Of a stretch of 64,000 nt of DNA, positions 11,541 to 22,266 are shown piece after piece. Location: positions 14,155,289-14,219,288 of the forward strand of contig OX328131.1 of NCBI GenBank assembly GCA_946811695.1, in the 5' to 3' direction. Position numbers and translations under genes: made by a program. Position 1 is the stretch's first letter. Each line of letters opens with the position of its first letter. This stretch comes from Gonocerus acuteangulatus. Its lineage: Eukaryota; Arthropoda; Insecta; Hemiptera; Coreidae. Under the pieces are notes generated by a model that was not told the DNA's origin, did not search any database, and worked only from the letters and a program-made list of their open reading frames with translations.

Positions 11541-11656
11541 AATGAAAGAAATACCAGAAAATTCTTTTTAAAGCCCTCATGAGCAGTTATATAGAAAACA
11601 TTACTTATCAAAACTCTGTGCAATTGACATACACTTCTGATAAAATTATTACAATG

Positions 11657-12030
11657 CAGAGATGGGCATAATTTTATTTATAAATAAAAATACGAATTTA
11701 TTCCTACTTCATATATTTGTGAATACGAATATAAATAAATTCGTACTTCATATATTTGTGAATACGAATATAAATAAATTCGTATTCATAAGTGTGAATA
11801 CGAATTTATTTTTATTCACATATATTAAATATAAAAATACAAATAAAATTTTATTCGCAAATTTTTCTGCGAATAAAAATAAATTCACAGAAAAAAGTGT
11901 AAATAATCACAAAAAATGTGAATGTTTACAAAAAATCTAGTGATTACAAAAAAAAATCACATTAAAATATACGAATAAAAATTTATTCACATTGTAATTT
12001 GTGAATAAACATTTATTCACACGAATTTCG
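11657..12030 (+). mobile_element. Single arm of the hAT-type foldback family
   Basis: Starts cagagatgggcataatttta and is nearly identical to each arm of the element at 1433-2694. The opposite end is not visible, so it is truncated or one-armed. The apparent reading frame is an artefact of the aatacgaatt-rich sequence. Confidence 0.6.
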
Positions 12031-12692
12031 AATTTCGTCGAAAACAAAAAAGGTTTTACAAATTAAATTACATTTTGACGTCACAAATATCAATTCGAAA
12101 GCTTATTTTCCCAACCCTTGGATTGACCCTCTGTAAATCACAGAGCCTTCCTTGGTAGAAGGAATGCACAGGCATAATGAATAGCAGGAATGAGAGAGGA
12201 TGAGAGAAGTACGTCTCCTTCCACACACCCCTTTTGCTGTGACAATGGTGTAGTTACCTGGTATTCCGGATTTAGAAATGATAAGATAATGCAGAGGAAG
12301 TTTTTCCATAATGAAAAACATTTTTTCTTAGAAGGTCTATGAGAGTTGATACTTTGAAAAAGCATCTTGTCGTTGCTTGTAAGAAGGGAAAGTAAGAGTT
12401 AGTACACTAATTCTGTGGTAAATTGGTAATAAATAAATTAATGAGTATTTAAAATTCATATTTTCATTAATAATGAGTGAGATTCCTCATTGCCTTCACT
12501 CCTAATAAATGCCTATTTTAATTACAATACTGCCTATTTTCAGTATTTCAAGTGCCTTTTTGCCTGCCTATTTTAACCAAAAATAAATGCCTATCTTCCG
12601 GGCTCTAGTTATTAGCATTTGTTGTATAAGACGTGGCAAATATTTAATCAATAAGAAATTAGACTAACATGGGACATTTTACTTTACTTTAT
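12031..12692. other. No recognised gene; short GCCTATTTT-type repeats
   Basis: 12530-12610 repeats tgcctattttaattacaata / tgcctattttaaccaaaaat words that look like the terminus of a DNA element, but I could not pair it with a second end. Confidence 0.3.
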
Positions 12693-12905
12693 GGAGACCC
12701 GGTAGCCGTGAGGGTTAAGGCGTGAGGACTTAACACTCCGTGCCAAAGGTCGTAGGTTCGATTCCCACTAGGGTTGGTGGCTTTTCTTTCGAAAAAATGA
12801 AAAGGCATCAGCCCTATCCTGCCTAGAAAAGGATTGTAACCTATAGATAACCCGTCCTAAAATTCGTAGTTAATAATAAATGGACGTTAAAATTTAAATA
12901 AATTA
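12693..12905 (+). mobile_element. tRNA-derived SINE, family 2
   Basis: The head ggtagccgtgagggttaagg (A-box region) and B box ggttcgattccc suggest a Ser/Leu-type tRNA origin. The body has gaaaaggcatcagccctatc and ends aataaatggacgttaaaatt. A second copy lies at 62915-63126 with the same order of blocks. Confidence 0.75.
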
Positions 12906-12909
12906 AATT

Positions 12910-13290
12910 TAAGAACGTTTACAATTTAACATAAAATAACATTTTATTTCTCATCGAACTGAATATCAGCACTGATATCCTTGAAATTAAACATTCAAAT
13001 CCTCATTAGACTTGTGAAAAACCAAAATCTATTTTCAAATCATTCAAAAATCCTATTATTTCAGTTATCTCATTGTTGAATTAAGATAAATTTACGTTTT
13101 GAAGATGTCAGCCTGATTTTTTCAGTCTGAAATAATAGGATTTTTGAATGATTTGAAAATAGATTTTGATTTTTCCAAAGCCTAATCAGGATTTGAATGT
13201 TTATTTTCAATAATATCTGTGCTGAAATTGAATTAGATAAAAAATAAAATATTATTTTATGTTCAATTGTAAAAGTTCGTGAATTATTTA
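12910..13290. repeat. Large imperfect hairpin (inverted repeat)
   Basis: Arms 12910-13065 and about 13122-13290 are complementary (aaaatctattttcaaatcat against atgatttgaaaatagatttt; atttgaatgtttattttcaa against the left arm), with about 55 nt between them. It lies inside the long-TIR element at 9944-13455 and may be its palindromic end. Confidence 0.7.
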
Positions 13291-13607
13291 CACGTAACTT
13301 GGTAAACAAGGGAACCAAAAAAGACAAAGATCTTTTAAATTTTATTAGCTTTTATTTTTAAAAAAATACTTTGAAATCGGTTGAGATTTAGAGGTAGCAT
13401 TTTTTGGAACACTAAATGTCGTTTGGTACCACTGTGTGGCGCCGACTTTCTGTGTGGCGCCGACTTGCTCATTTGTAAAGAAAATTATTTAAAAACTGAG
13501 GATTAAAAAGACAAAAACCTTTCTGCAAGACTTTAAAGCAAGACTTTCTGCTTCTAATCATAGGTTTCTCTAAGTAAAGTCTTCTGTCGAAAATTACATA
13601 AGAATCA

Positions 13608-13880
13608 TGGGCGTATATAAGGGAGGGGCTGAGGGGGCCGGAGCCCCCCCCCCGATATTTTTATTTGATCGGTACAAATGTGTTATAACCCCCTTAAAAA
13701 AAATTAAGATCACTTAGTTTATAAAAATTATTATATTTTGGGTATAATAGCGTTTTAGTTGGCTAAAACTATTCCAAGTTCTAGATTGTTAGTATTCGAT
13801 ATCCCGGAAATGGTCCCAGCCCCCCCCCCCCCTAAATATTTTGCCAGCCTCCCGAATTATTTCCTATATACGTCTATAAT
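13608..13880. mobile_element. MITE-like element with C/G-tract interior
   Basis: Ends catgggcgtatataaggg and tcctatatacgtctat are imperfect inverted repeats. Long C runs follow at 13646 and 13820. No coding sequence. Confidence 0.4.
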
Positions 13881-14702
13881 AAGAATGAGCTCTGTAAGAA
13901 ATTTAGTGTACCGAATTTAGTGTAAGAAATTTAGTGTACTTTAGTGAAATTTAGTTTACTTTAGTGAAATTTAGTGTAAGAAATTTAGTGTACTGAATTT
14001 AGTGTAAGAAATTTAGTGTTTTGAATCGGATTCCATTTACCACGATTTGCCAATAGGTTTCCAGATTTTTAAGGGAATATACTAAAATTTCCTTTAATTA
14101 AATAAAAATTACCTTTGGAATTGTTAGTTTTCTCTTATTTCGAATTCCCAACCCTTTTTTTTCTTGTTTTTTTTTTTTAATACTTCGTCAACACCAAAGC
14201 TAACTAAGCCTGTCTTAATTTTGATGAATTTCAAATGTCTCAAAACTTCTTAAACCTAATCCGCCATGTCGAACTATCCAAAACTATCATTATAATTTAG
14301 AAGGCTTTCCAGAAGTTACGGTCATCTTTAGTTTAAGTGGTCAATTTTACATCAGGAGTAAACCTAGATTTTATCAAAACTCTTAGTCTCTTTAGAAAGA
14401 GAATTTGTCATCAAACAGCCTTGGCGAAACTATCATTAAATATGCATAAAGACTTTATCGTCCGGAAGTTTGCTAAAAGTGAACAATCTCCCTAGTTAAT
14501 ATCTTAAAGGTTTTCCAAGGATATCTAAGGACATAGATGCTGCTCTCTTCCTGTAACCTGTAGACTTATATGAAAGCTTATTTGATGAATCAGAAGCTAA
14601 CATATTAATCCCTTAAAAATTGTATAAGCCACGATTAATTGATATAATTCAAATTATTAAGACATTTACTTACGAAAATTTCATTATAATTACTTTTTAT
14701 CT
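13881..14702. other. Short direct repeats, otherwise unassigned
   Basis: 13905-14020 holds several copies of gtaagaaatttagtgtac-like words. From 14030 to 14700 I see no gene. Confidence 0.35.
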
Positions 14703-15017
14703 TTGACCGTTGGTGGCGTTCGGGGCGGAGGCGGGGCGCGTGGGTCGGCGGGAGCGATGGGCTTGGCTAGGGTTGGGGACAAGCCCCCCCCCCCACATGC
14801 GGTCTGTGAAGGTTTGGTTGCCCTGGCACCAGCAAGCACACTTTCTATCATAGACCTAGCAGCCAGTCACCAGATGCGGGCCACTAAGGTAGGACTGGCA
14901 CGGGGACTCTACTCGACCTTGGCTAGGTCCGCCTCCCGCTGGCCGTCGGGCTCTGTCTCTGCTTTCGATGCTACCAATGGACCGACCAAGAGGCACAAAT
15001 CACCCAATAGTGGTTGA
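14703..15017 (+). CDS. GC-rich ORF of unknown, probably transposon, origin
   Basis: An island rich in G and C within AT-rich DNA, open for about 104 codons to a stop after TKRHKSPNSG. It encodes Gly/Ala/Ser/Arg-rich sequence (GGARGSAGAMGLARVGD, a PPPP run, LARGLYSTLARSASRWPSGS) with no domain I recognise. There is no in-frame ATG before Thr-2 that is clearly a natural start, so it is probably the 3' part of a longer, decayed frame. A hammerhead-like motif lies 136 bp downstream (15153), and together they may be the 3' end of a Penelope-like or other retroelement. I infer this from arrangement only; a chance or host-gene fragment cannot be excluded. Confidence 0.35.
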   Translation: MTVGGVRGGGGARGSAGAMGLARVGDKPPPPHAVCEGLVALAPASTLSIIDLAASHQMRATKVGLARGLYSTLARSASRWPSGSVSAFDATNGPTKRHKSPNSG

Positions 15018-15152
15018 ATGGCCTTTAAACACCAAGGGGGAAAAAAGAATCAGAAGCTGATCTATTTAAAAAGAGAAGAATGCGTCAAGAAAGGACTCAC
15101 ATTAAAATGTAGCCTCCACAATATTGAGCTGTTCTCAGTCTCCTCCATACCC

Positions 15153-15188
15153 CTGAAGATGGCTCGTAATTTATGCCGAAACGTTGGC
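15153..15188 (+). ncRNA. Hammerhead-ribozyme-like motif
   Basis: Core CTGAAGA, short hairpin stem GGC...GCC, then GAAACGTTGG. The conserved strands match the hammerhead catalytic core (CUGANGA and GAAA). Such minimal motifs are known from Penelope-like retroelements. Activity is not shown by sequence. Confidence 0.45.
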
Positions 15189-15240
15189 AAAAAGATCTTA
15201 CCCATTCTGGTCATAAAATGTATTATTATTCATAGATGAC

Positions 15241-17050
15241 CGAAACACCGGTCATATACAACTTCTCAATATGAACGGTCGACTGCCTCTACACTACAAT
15301 TGGATTACTACTGAGTCGCACAGAATCACGCTCTTCTACAATATACCGTCTTCCAAGGCATTCAAGTTTTTCATGAAATGTCGACAAACAAAAAAATATT
15401 AACTATTTCTAGAACTAGTTTCCAAAGGACTCTAGGTATAACAATTAAAACGCCCTAAAATGACGAAGTTCCTGCAGATAAGACTTTTCAAATTATTAAT
15501 CCAATTGTTTGTATATATAAATGGTTATGGATACAACGAAACTTATACTTAAGTATAACTTATACTTATTGCATTGGTTACAGTTGGTATAAGTATACTC
15601 CCAAGGGGGTGTGGTTACGTTTTCCTCTAGTAACCTTACAGAAATGTATAGAAGTTGGGAACCATTCGTAGGCAGAAGCAGCGAGATTTTAACGAGTAAA
15701 CTTTCTTCAACAATTCCTCTATTAATTATGTAATTCAGTAACTCGTCAAACAACTTGATAACGAACAGACTTAGCAACTTCCTACCAACAGCAAATTTAT
15801 ATTTACCGCACGAATTCATATTTTCACTTAGTCTCTCTCAATTAAATTATCATAAAATATGAGTGGAAATTAAGTAAAAATGTATTTAGGGTGAATATAT
15901 ATACATATATATCATTGTTTTGACAACATTACCTTCAATATGCCAACGAACATTGCAAAATACATACACGATCGCCAATAATCAGCAGTCCTTAAATTTC
16001 ATAATATTATAACTGCTACATCCGACGTTCTTTATTTGCTTTAAGGTTCTAACCGCACTGCTCGCCTCTTATTTAGTTCAAACTGTAATCCCATGCTTGC
16101 AATTGTACCCGTAACCCTGCATCGGGTGCAATGGTTCTATTGGTACGGGTGGATGGTTTTTAAGGTACCTCCCATCCTGTCCCTCAACGCAAGGTACTCC
16201 TCCCCCAGTACCTTTCTAGGTCGGTACCGTCTACACGGCATCACACTTTAATAGCCTGTAAGATTGCTAGGGAAGTGGATACAGCGCCGCCGTCCCAATG
16301 GGACCATTGCGCCTGATCCCGTCACAAATATTGAAGTTTGTGAATTTTCTTTAAAATATTATTTTCTCATTATTTGGGTAATTTAAACGGCACTTGCAAA
16401 GCCATTTACTGATGTAATCGGGATACGCTGTTTGGTGAATTATTTTATTATGATAAGCGAAGAAAGTAGTTCTTTTCTTATACAGATGTTTCACAAAATG
16501 CCAGAAAATATTTTATTTTACCATCACAGTAATGGGAGGTTGAGTTGGTTGTTATTCCAGTGTATGTTCGAGGGCTTATAGAGCTGAAACAGAAAATATG
16601 TTTATTGGTAATGATAATTGGCTACCATTTACCAAACCTTTCTTTTAATTTCATGATTTTGACTGTGGGCGATTAGTATACATCCACAGAGAGTAATTAT
16701 GTACTGGTTTGGGTGATAGAGCTCTCTGAGAGAGGTGAAAAGTCTGAAAATAAACATAATGTCCTTTGCGATTTCACAAAATCAGTGCTTTTACTATTTA
16801 TTTTTTCGCATTGAGCTGATTCATCTACTAGCAACACTTTAAATTTTATTCCATTTCTTAGATGCCTACGAATGTTCTCAAATTGTTTAGGCCTTAAAAT
16901 GCATGTGGGAATTCTTTAAGGGCAAAAAATGTTGGCCGTCCTGTTAGGACGGTTGCGCCAGATTACGCTACTCCGGGAATGCGCCTGATCCAGGGTTAAC
17001 CGCCACAGGACTATTACTAGACAGTAACTGAACAGGACATATGGACTCCT
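15241..17050. other. Unassigned intergenic or intronic DNA with two GC-richer blocks
   Basis: 16090-16325 and 16930-17010 are richer in G and C and each contains a small hairpin followed by the same word: ccgtcccaatgggaccattg with gcgcctgatcc, and cgtcctgttaggacggttgc with gcgcctgatcc. They look like two fragments of one repeat. No coding signal was seen in the rest; the minus-strand frame at 15496-15819 has no known domain. Confidence 0.35.
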
Positions 17051-17052
17051 AC

Positions 17053-17940
17053 GGCTATTGAGTCCTTCACTAAGACTCAAACGCAGAACAAACTCATTAT
17101 ATACAAAACTATCACCAGACCCATTAGGACGTACTTAATTGAATTGTGGGGAACAACCAAAACTTCAAAAAGTTAATGCCCCTTTCTACGTTTCCAATAA
17201 AGCCCTTCATAATGACCTCAACGTTCGTCCAATAACTGGCAAAATTCCTACTCCTAACTGATAGACTTCTTCCAAAGTCCTTGCTTTCTCGGTGATGCCC
17301 ACCCAGTCACCGAGAAAATAGAATAGTTCTGGCTCGACTACGAATTGGACATACTCTACTAACACAGGAATACTTAATGACAAGACGTAACAGACCAATA
17401 TGTGACATATGTAACTGCGAACTTACAGTCAAACATTTACTGACAGACTGCCGCAGAAGAAACGATATTAATCTGCCGTATGATATGCAAGAACTGTTTG
17501 GCAATGATAGCCAGTATTGACATACCTCAGTAAGGGTGCGTTTACACTAGGATAGTTATTGCAGGATATTTAGATCAGAGAGAAATTCTGACTAATGGAA
17601 ACCATGTAGAATTTATGTCAGACAGAAATTTTACATGGTTTACATTAGTCAGAATTTCTCTCTGATATAAATGTCCTGCAATAACTATCCTAGTGTAAAC
17701 GCACCCTTACACAGGACTGTACGACCTCATTTGATGATCTTAAGCGTGTTGTCTTGAAAACATTAAGTTCCTATGAACTTTAAGTGATATTTTCATTTAA
17801 ACCCCTATCTCGCCACCTTAACACATACATTTAAACACATACAATCAAACAAGTTGGTTTCCTAGTGAGACTAAGTTCAGAAGATGCTGCTCACTGTGTT
17901 ATCGCCAAGAAGCGGAACACTGATAAATTTAAATAAATAA
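17053..17940 (+). pseudogene. Jockey/I-like LINE ORF2 C-terminus and 3' UTR, split by a MITE
   Basis: Successive frames encode the C-terminal reverse transcriptase/connection segment (KLIIYKTITRPIRTYLIELW), then FYVSNKALHNDLNVRPITG, then RLRIGHTLLTQEYLMTRRNR and the zinc knuckle CDICNCELTVKHLLTDC (C-x2-C-x7-H-x4-C). After the MITE at 17530-17710 the frame resumes as TTSFDDLKRVVLKTLSSYEL and a stop. The 3' UTR ends gataaatttaaataaataat. Frameshifts make it a dead copy. LINE ORF2 normally copies its own RNA at nicked DNA. Confidence 0.75.
17530..17710. mobile_element. 181-bp MITE (near-perfect palindrome)
   Basis: Ends gtaagggtgcgtttacacta and its exact complement; the arms of about 85 bp run almost to the centre (gagagaaattctgactaatg / cattagtcagaatttctctc). 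It is inserted in the LINE C-terminal frame, which can be read on both sides. Confidence 0.85.
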
Positions 17941-18026
17941 TTTTGTTTTATTATAATTAGTAATTATTTTTTATCTTTTTTTTCCCCTTTATTAATAATC
18001 TAATGGATTCCTTTAATCTGTTGCAG

Positions 18027-18227
18027 CTTACCTTCGATACCTTCACCGTTGGGAAGTTTGTATCCTTTACAACAGAAGGCTGCCCGGATGGCTACATGTC
18101 CATCCAGGAATCCGAGAGGCCTCTGACGGGAGGGCAGTGGTGTGGATCAGCTTGGGGGTACACTGTATATTACTCGGAAACCAGGAGTCTCAACCTAACA
18201 CTAAGGCTGGACAGGCTTTCAGAACAG
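18027..18227 (+). CDS. Internal exon of a CUB-domain protein gene (C-terminal half of a CUB domain)
   Basis: The exon is 201 nt, exactly 67 codons, bounded by a pyrimidine-rich acceptor ending ttgcag and a donor gtaggg; both borders are phase 0. It encodes LTFDTFTVGKF...SEQ, including a Cys-containing FTTEGCPDGYM segment, a WCG motif, and YYSETRSLNLTLRLDRL. The pattern Cys ... CG ... Y-S-E-T, then alternating hydrophobics, is the second half of a CUB domain, a disulfide-bonded beta-sandwich of secreted or cell-surface proteins. Codon use and GC content differ sharply from the AT-rich surroundings. The exon continues in frame into 55887-56017, whose GIGYNFDFKLAYKF completes the final strands. 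CUB proteins mediate extracellular protein-protein contacts; the specific ligand and gene name are not recognisable. Earlier exons lie left of the window. Confidence 0.85.
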
Positions 18228-18267
18228 GTAGGGATACTGTAATAATTATAGAAGGATTTAGCTTATT

Positions 18268-18670
18268 GCAATAGTATTTCTGAAGTTACACAGCTCAAAA
18301 TAAAACTCTGCTGAAAATGTGTCACTCTTGCTCAAGTAGGGGGCATAGATTGAACACAGGAAGATAGATAGATATGGATTTTGAGGCTCTACTACTAGAT
18401 TATTTGCGCCCTCCAATATATTGGTTAGAAAAGGTTTGGGTTCTGTTTTACAAATGTTTGACTTAGATATTTTAAATAAATTTTGAGACGTCTGATACGA
18501 GATCCTACGTAGAACACAGGAAGAGTGACGCACGTACCCTCTGGTGTACATGCTCTAAAGCTAGGTACATACAGTTTTGATTGGTAATAAGGAGATATTT
18601 ACTATGTCTTTCATAGTCATGACTAAAAAACACTGACTTTTGAGTTATGTCACTTTAAAAATACTAGTGC
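18268..18670. mobile_element. MITE with ends g-c-a-c-t-a-g-t-a-t-t-t (copy 1, with extra segment)
   Basis: Terminal inverted repeats gcaatagtatttctgaagtt and its partner ending taaaaatactagtgc, about 31 bp. Compared with copy 2 at 23398-23639 it has about 160 bp more, bounded by direct repeats gaacacagg at 18352 and 18512. It lies 40 bp into the intron after the first CUB exon. Confidence 0.7.
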
Positions 18671-18894
18671 GATATGCACAAGTCATTGTTCAGAATGAAA
18701 TAATAATTCTATCCATTAGTCAATATCCATTATTAAGAATGAAATAATAATCCTACTCATTAGTCATTATTCATTATTCTAAATAATTATTGCCCAACAC
18801 TGACGCGGAAGATGAGATTAAATTATCATTTTACTCACACCCTCCATAACACAGGGTTCATCTCGGAATTTTATATTCTTGTTCGAGCCCTAAG

Positions 18895-18957
18895 GGGGCA
18901 AGGTTAGCTCAGCGGTAGAGCACTCGACTCATATGCTGGAGGACCTGAGTTCAAATT
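18895..18957 (+). pseudogene. tRNA pseudogene or SINE head (tRNA-Met-like)
   Basis: ggttagctcagcggtagagc is a good D-arm/A box, ctCATat fits an anticodon loop, and gacctgagttcaaa is T-arm/B-box-like. The anticodon stem is poorly paired and the 3' acceptor strand is replaced by poly-T, so it is not a functional tRNA. Confidence 0.55.
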
Positions 18958-19220
18958 TTTTTTTTTTCGAGACCTGGTCAGCCTTACCTTAAAGTCATCA
19001 TGAACATCGCGATTAAAGTTGCAATCATGATAGAATTATGGGATTATTTATTTAAATCTTACCGATCCAACCTACCTCATACCAATACTTACCCCCTGTT
19101 AAAATTGGTATTATATTTATTACAAAAGAATATACAAAGACTCTATGTTTTCTCTTAAAACGAAATTCTCGCGCTACATAGAGGCTTTTCCTTGTGATTC
19201 TAGTGGTGGTTCCACTTGCT

Positions 19221-19440
19221 CACTACTACTATGGGTGAAAACATAGTGGAGCGACGAGGGTAGAGGGTAGGCGAGAGGGTAGCCAAGAGGGTAGCTCAGG
19301 TGGGTTTGACCCTCTCGGCTACCCTCGCCGCTCCATGTTTTGGCAAGTGTAAATACATGCATTATTTTCAACCCTCTCAGCTACCCTCTCGGCTACCCTC
19401 TACCTTCGCCGCTCCACTATGCTTTCACCCATAGTAAGTG
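19221..19440. mobile_element. GC-rich foldback built on gagggtagc repeats
   Basis: The left arm actatgggtgaaaacatagt, then ggagcg and gagggtag repeats, is inverted on the right (cgctccactatgctttcacc). The centre alternates gagggtagc and gctaccctc, so many alternative hairpins are possible. Confidence 0.65.
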
Positions 19441-20162
19441 TTGTATAACTCGCTCCTGTCAATCAGAACTAAGATAAATACGAAATCAGCTCCGCCCGAG
19501 GCGTGTATCACTAGCCAACTGAATTCCGCCTGACCCGCACAACGTCAGTGTGTCGAATTCAGCGGTCAAAACGTTAAACACATTTCAGGAAAGCGGCTTA
19601 AGCGAACGTTGCGACGTAGCTGGGGAACGTTCTGCAGTCTCTGCTAGATAATTTTTTTTTTCAATTATATTTTCCTCATATTTTTCACCTGGTTTTAGGA
19701 AATCTTTAGCCTTAAAGTCTTTCTTTATTAAGAATTTTACAGTCTTATCATTTTCAATTTTTCCCCTTCTAAAATCACCTAAAATAATGAGTTTAATATT
19801 TACAGGTGAGCCTTTATAAGTCTTGTGAAAGAAAAGAATGTATTCCAATAACCCTATTTTCTTGTTAAGAGGCCTAATTGAATACCAAGTATATTCATGG
19901 AGAAAAAAAGCCTTTTTTAGAAGACAAGAAAAAATGAGAGTAAAAAAAAAGGAAAAGAAGAAAATTCAGGAAGCATTGTTAACTTTTTCGTGGTACTTGA
20001 GGAAGTGGAAAATAAGTGATGTTGGTGGAGTGAAAAGACCCCCCAGAGTACAAAACGTCTTTTCTCAAGGAAGGCTCGTTTTTCACAATTGCCCTACATT
20101 ATAGCGTTTAAGGTGAGGGGAGGGGGGGGGGGGTTAGAGAGGAAGAGAGGGGGGTTTGTAAT
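19441..20162. other. No recognised feature
   Basis: AT-rich, with a poly-T run at 19653 and a G-run at 20119-20134. The short open frames on both strands lack domains. Confidence 0.35.
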
Positions 20163-21745
20163 GAGGCCCAGCGATTGTTATACCTACCCCCCGCCCTATA
20201 ATTCAAGCAAACTGCCAGTTTAACCTTCCTAAGGGAAGCGTTTTAAAATTTCATACTAGTTGGAGATTTTAACACAGGCCAAGGTCGACGGGATTGCGTT
20301 TCAATCCACGATTTTACGAGAGAAACAGTACTCTCTGGATCGCATGGTTTATAAATAGGCATGATATTAAAAAGCAGGACGATGGGTAACAAGACATGCA
20401 ACTAGAAGGAAAGTAGTTCATTCTGCTTTCAAGAGAGGAAAACAAATGGAGTCGTTGTCTTTTGCCCCACCAGAATGGTTCAACGTTTATTACTCACACT
20501 TCAAGACGACACAAGTCATACCAAGTGGGAAAGAGACGTTAAGACGAAGCGTTATAAAATTTCATTCTGGGAGGAGATTTTAACACTGTCCAAGATCTAT
20601 GGGATTGCGTTTGAACCCAGACGAAAACGAGCTGCAGACGATAGCGTCACGCCATCGATGGACGCACGTAGCTTTGCCGAACTACCGAAAGCCACACGCT
20701 CGGGATCACGATCTTGGTTTAAACAGTGCACTGTACAATGTTGTGCAAATTAAAACTCCGCAAATAGATATAACATCAACAAACAGGTCGTTGAATATGA
20801 GCAAAAAGAAGTTCATTATGCATAAATTGCATCAATCAATATTCCAGAAAAGAAACTAACAGAAATTAAATGTTCCATAGGTGGTTGGCCTTTAAGTTAG
20901 AGATGCAAAAGTGTAGAAGAAGTTGTCCTGTGTGCATAGGAATAAATCAGTTCTTATTACTCATTTACATATTATGACGAAACAAGTTATACGAAGTAGA
21001 ATGAACAGACGTTTTTGATGAGGTCCAGCGATTGTTCTCTCTACTCCCACCCTATAATTCAAACAAACTGCCAATTTCACCTTTCTAAAGAAAGATTTTT
21101 TAAACTCCATGCCAGCAGGAGTTATTAACACTGGCCAAAATCTATGGGACTGCATATGAAGCCCAACAAAAACGGAAAAACGTGCTCGAGTTGTTAGAGT
21201 CGCATCCACGCGGCTTTGTCAAACCTCAGAATGCTACGCGCTCGAGGTCGGGCGCTTGGTTTCGTTCGTGTATTTGTGCAACTTCTAACTCCAAAAATTG
21301 GTATTGGTTGGGTATCAAGACATGCAACTGTTAGCCAAATCGCAAATCGTATGTAGGAATTGTTGAAAGTTTACAGCCAGTATATAAACACAATATTCTC
21401 TTACTTACAAAACTGTTCAATCTGCATTCAAGAGAAGAAAAAGAACTTGAGTTTTAGTTGTTATACCTAGCCCCCCTTACAATAATAATTCAAGCAAACC
21501 GTCAGTTCAACCTTCCTAAGAGAGGCGTTTTAAAATTTCTTACTGAGAGGAGATTTTAACACTGTACAAGATCAATCGGGGTGCGTTTGAACCCCCAACG
21601 GAAACAGCCTGACGTTTGAGTCACGTCCATATCGGACGCACATTGCTTTGCCAAACAAAGTAAGGCTACAATCCGGGGTCACGTACTTGATTTGGACAAT
21701 GCAATGGGCAAAATTGTGTAACGTTGAACTGAACAAATAAACTTA
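20163..21745 (+). repeat. Diverged direct repeats of about 430 bp
   Basis: Landmark ccagcgattgtt or its variant gttgttatacctagcccc recurs near 20168, 21025 and 21455, each followed by ataattcaa(g/a)caaactgcc, aacctt/cctaag and gagattttaacactg. A further part-copy starts near 20540 (ttataaaatttcattctggg). Copies differ by many substitutions and gaps. Open frames inside are not conserved between copies, so I do not call a gene. Confidence 0.5.
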
Positions 21746-21836
21746 AACATCCATAAATAAATATAACTGGCGAATACGGCGGAAGTCAATAAAATATCGC
21801 CACACACTTTTACACTTTTATTTATCTTCCCTACAT

Positions 21837-21865
21837 GTTTCGCACCCTTATTGGTGCCTCTTCAG
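21837..21865 (-). ncRNA. Hammerhead-ribozyme-like motif
   Basis: On the minus strand CTGAAGA, stem GCACC...GGGTGC, GAAAC. The mirror copy on the plus strand is at 22022-22050. Confidence 0.45.
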
Positions 21866-22021
21866 GGGAGCACACTTAAACATTAAATTCAGCCTCAACC
21901 TGAGGAATGGAACCTTCCACTAGCAGGGCCTCGTCTAAACTCCCCAGTCTAGACGAGGCTCAGCTAGTGGAAGGTTCCATTCCTCAAGTTGAGGCTGAAT
22001 TTAATGTTTAAGTGTGTTCCC

Positions 22022-22050
22022 CTGAAGAGGCACCAAAAAGGGTGCGAAAC
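22022..22050 (+). ncRNA. Hammerhead-ribozyme-like motif
   Basis: CTGAAGA, stem GCACC...GGGTGC, GAAACATGTAG. It is the inverted partner of 21837-21865, followed by atgtagg as in the motif at 36163. Confidence 0.45.
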
Positions 22051-22082
22051 ATGTAGGGAAGATAAATAAAAGTGTAAAATAC

Positions 22083-22266
22083 GAAGACAGGTATAGTTGG
22101 GATTCGGCTAGGAGAAAAACGTCAGACTTTCAAAAAGAGATCTGTATTTTGGACGTTTCGACTGCAACAATGGCAGCCTTCAGTCGAAACGTCCAAAATA
22201 CAGATCAATTTTTGAAAGTCTGACGTTTTTCTCCTAGCCGAATCCCAACTATACCTGTCTTCGTAT
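22083..22266. mobile_element. Inner palindrome related to the 46.3-kb repeat
   Basis: Arms acgaagacaggtatagttgg, then gattcggctaggag, and their complements surround ggacgtttcgactgcaacaa / cagtcgaaacgtcc. The gattcggcta...ggacgttt order also occurs at 46318-46375. It is inserted in the right arm of the outer foldback. Confidence 0.7.

Larger units (their letters stand above)
9944..13455. mobile_element. Long-TIR element with nested insertions
   Basis: The left segment from about 9944 (cagtggggccaaacgacatt, then ctctaaatcttaaccgattt) is inverted at about 13350-13455 (aaatcggttgagatttagag, then aatgtcgtttggtaccactg). Complementarity continues inward (acgtgtaagtaattcaggaa near 10110 against ttcgtgaattatttacacgt near 13276). 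The interior is filled by a family B HINE (10358-11540), a hAT-type half element, a SINE and a hairpin. No coding frame was recognised. Confidence 0.55.

Noticed and set aside
18895..18957. Functional tRNA gene
   Set aside because: D arm and T arm are recognisable but the anticodon stem does not pair and the 3' acceptor strand is missing.
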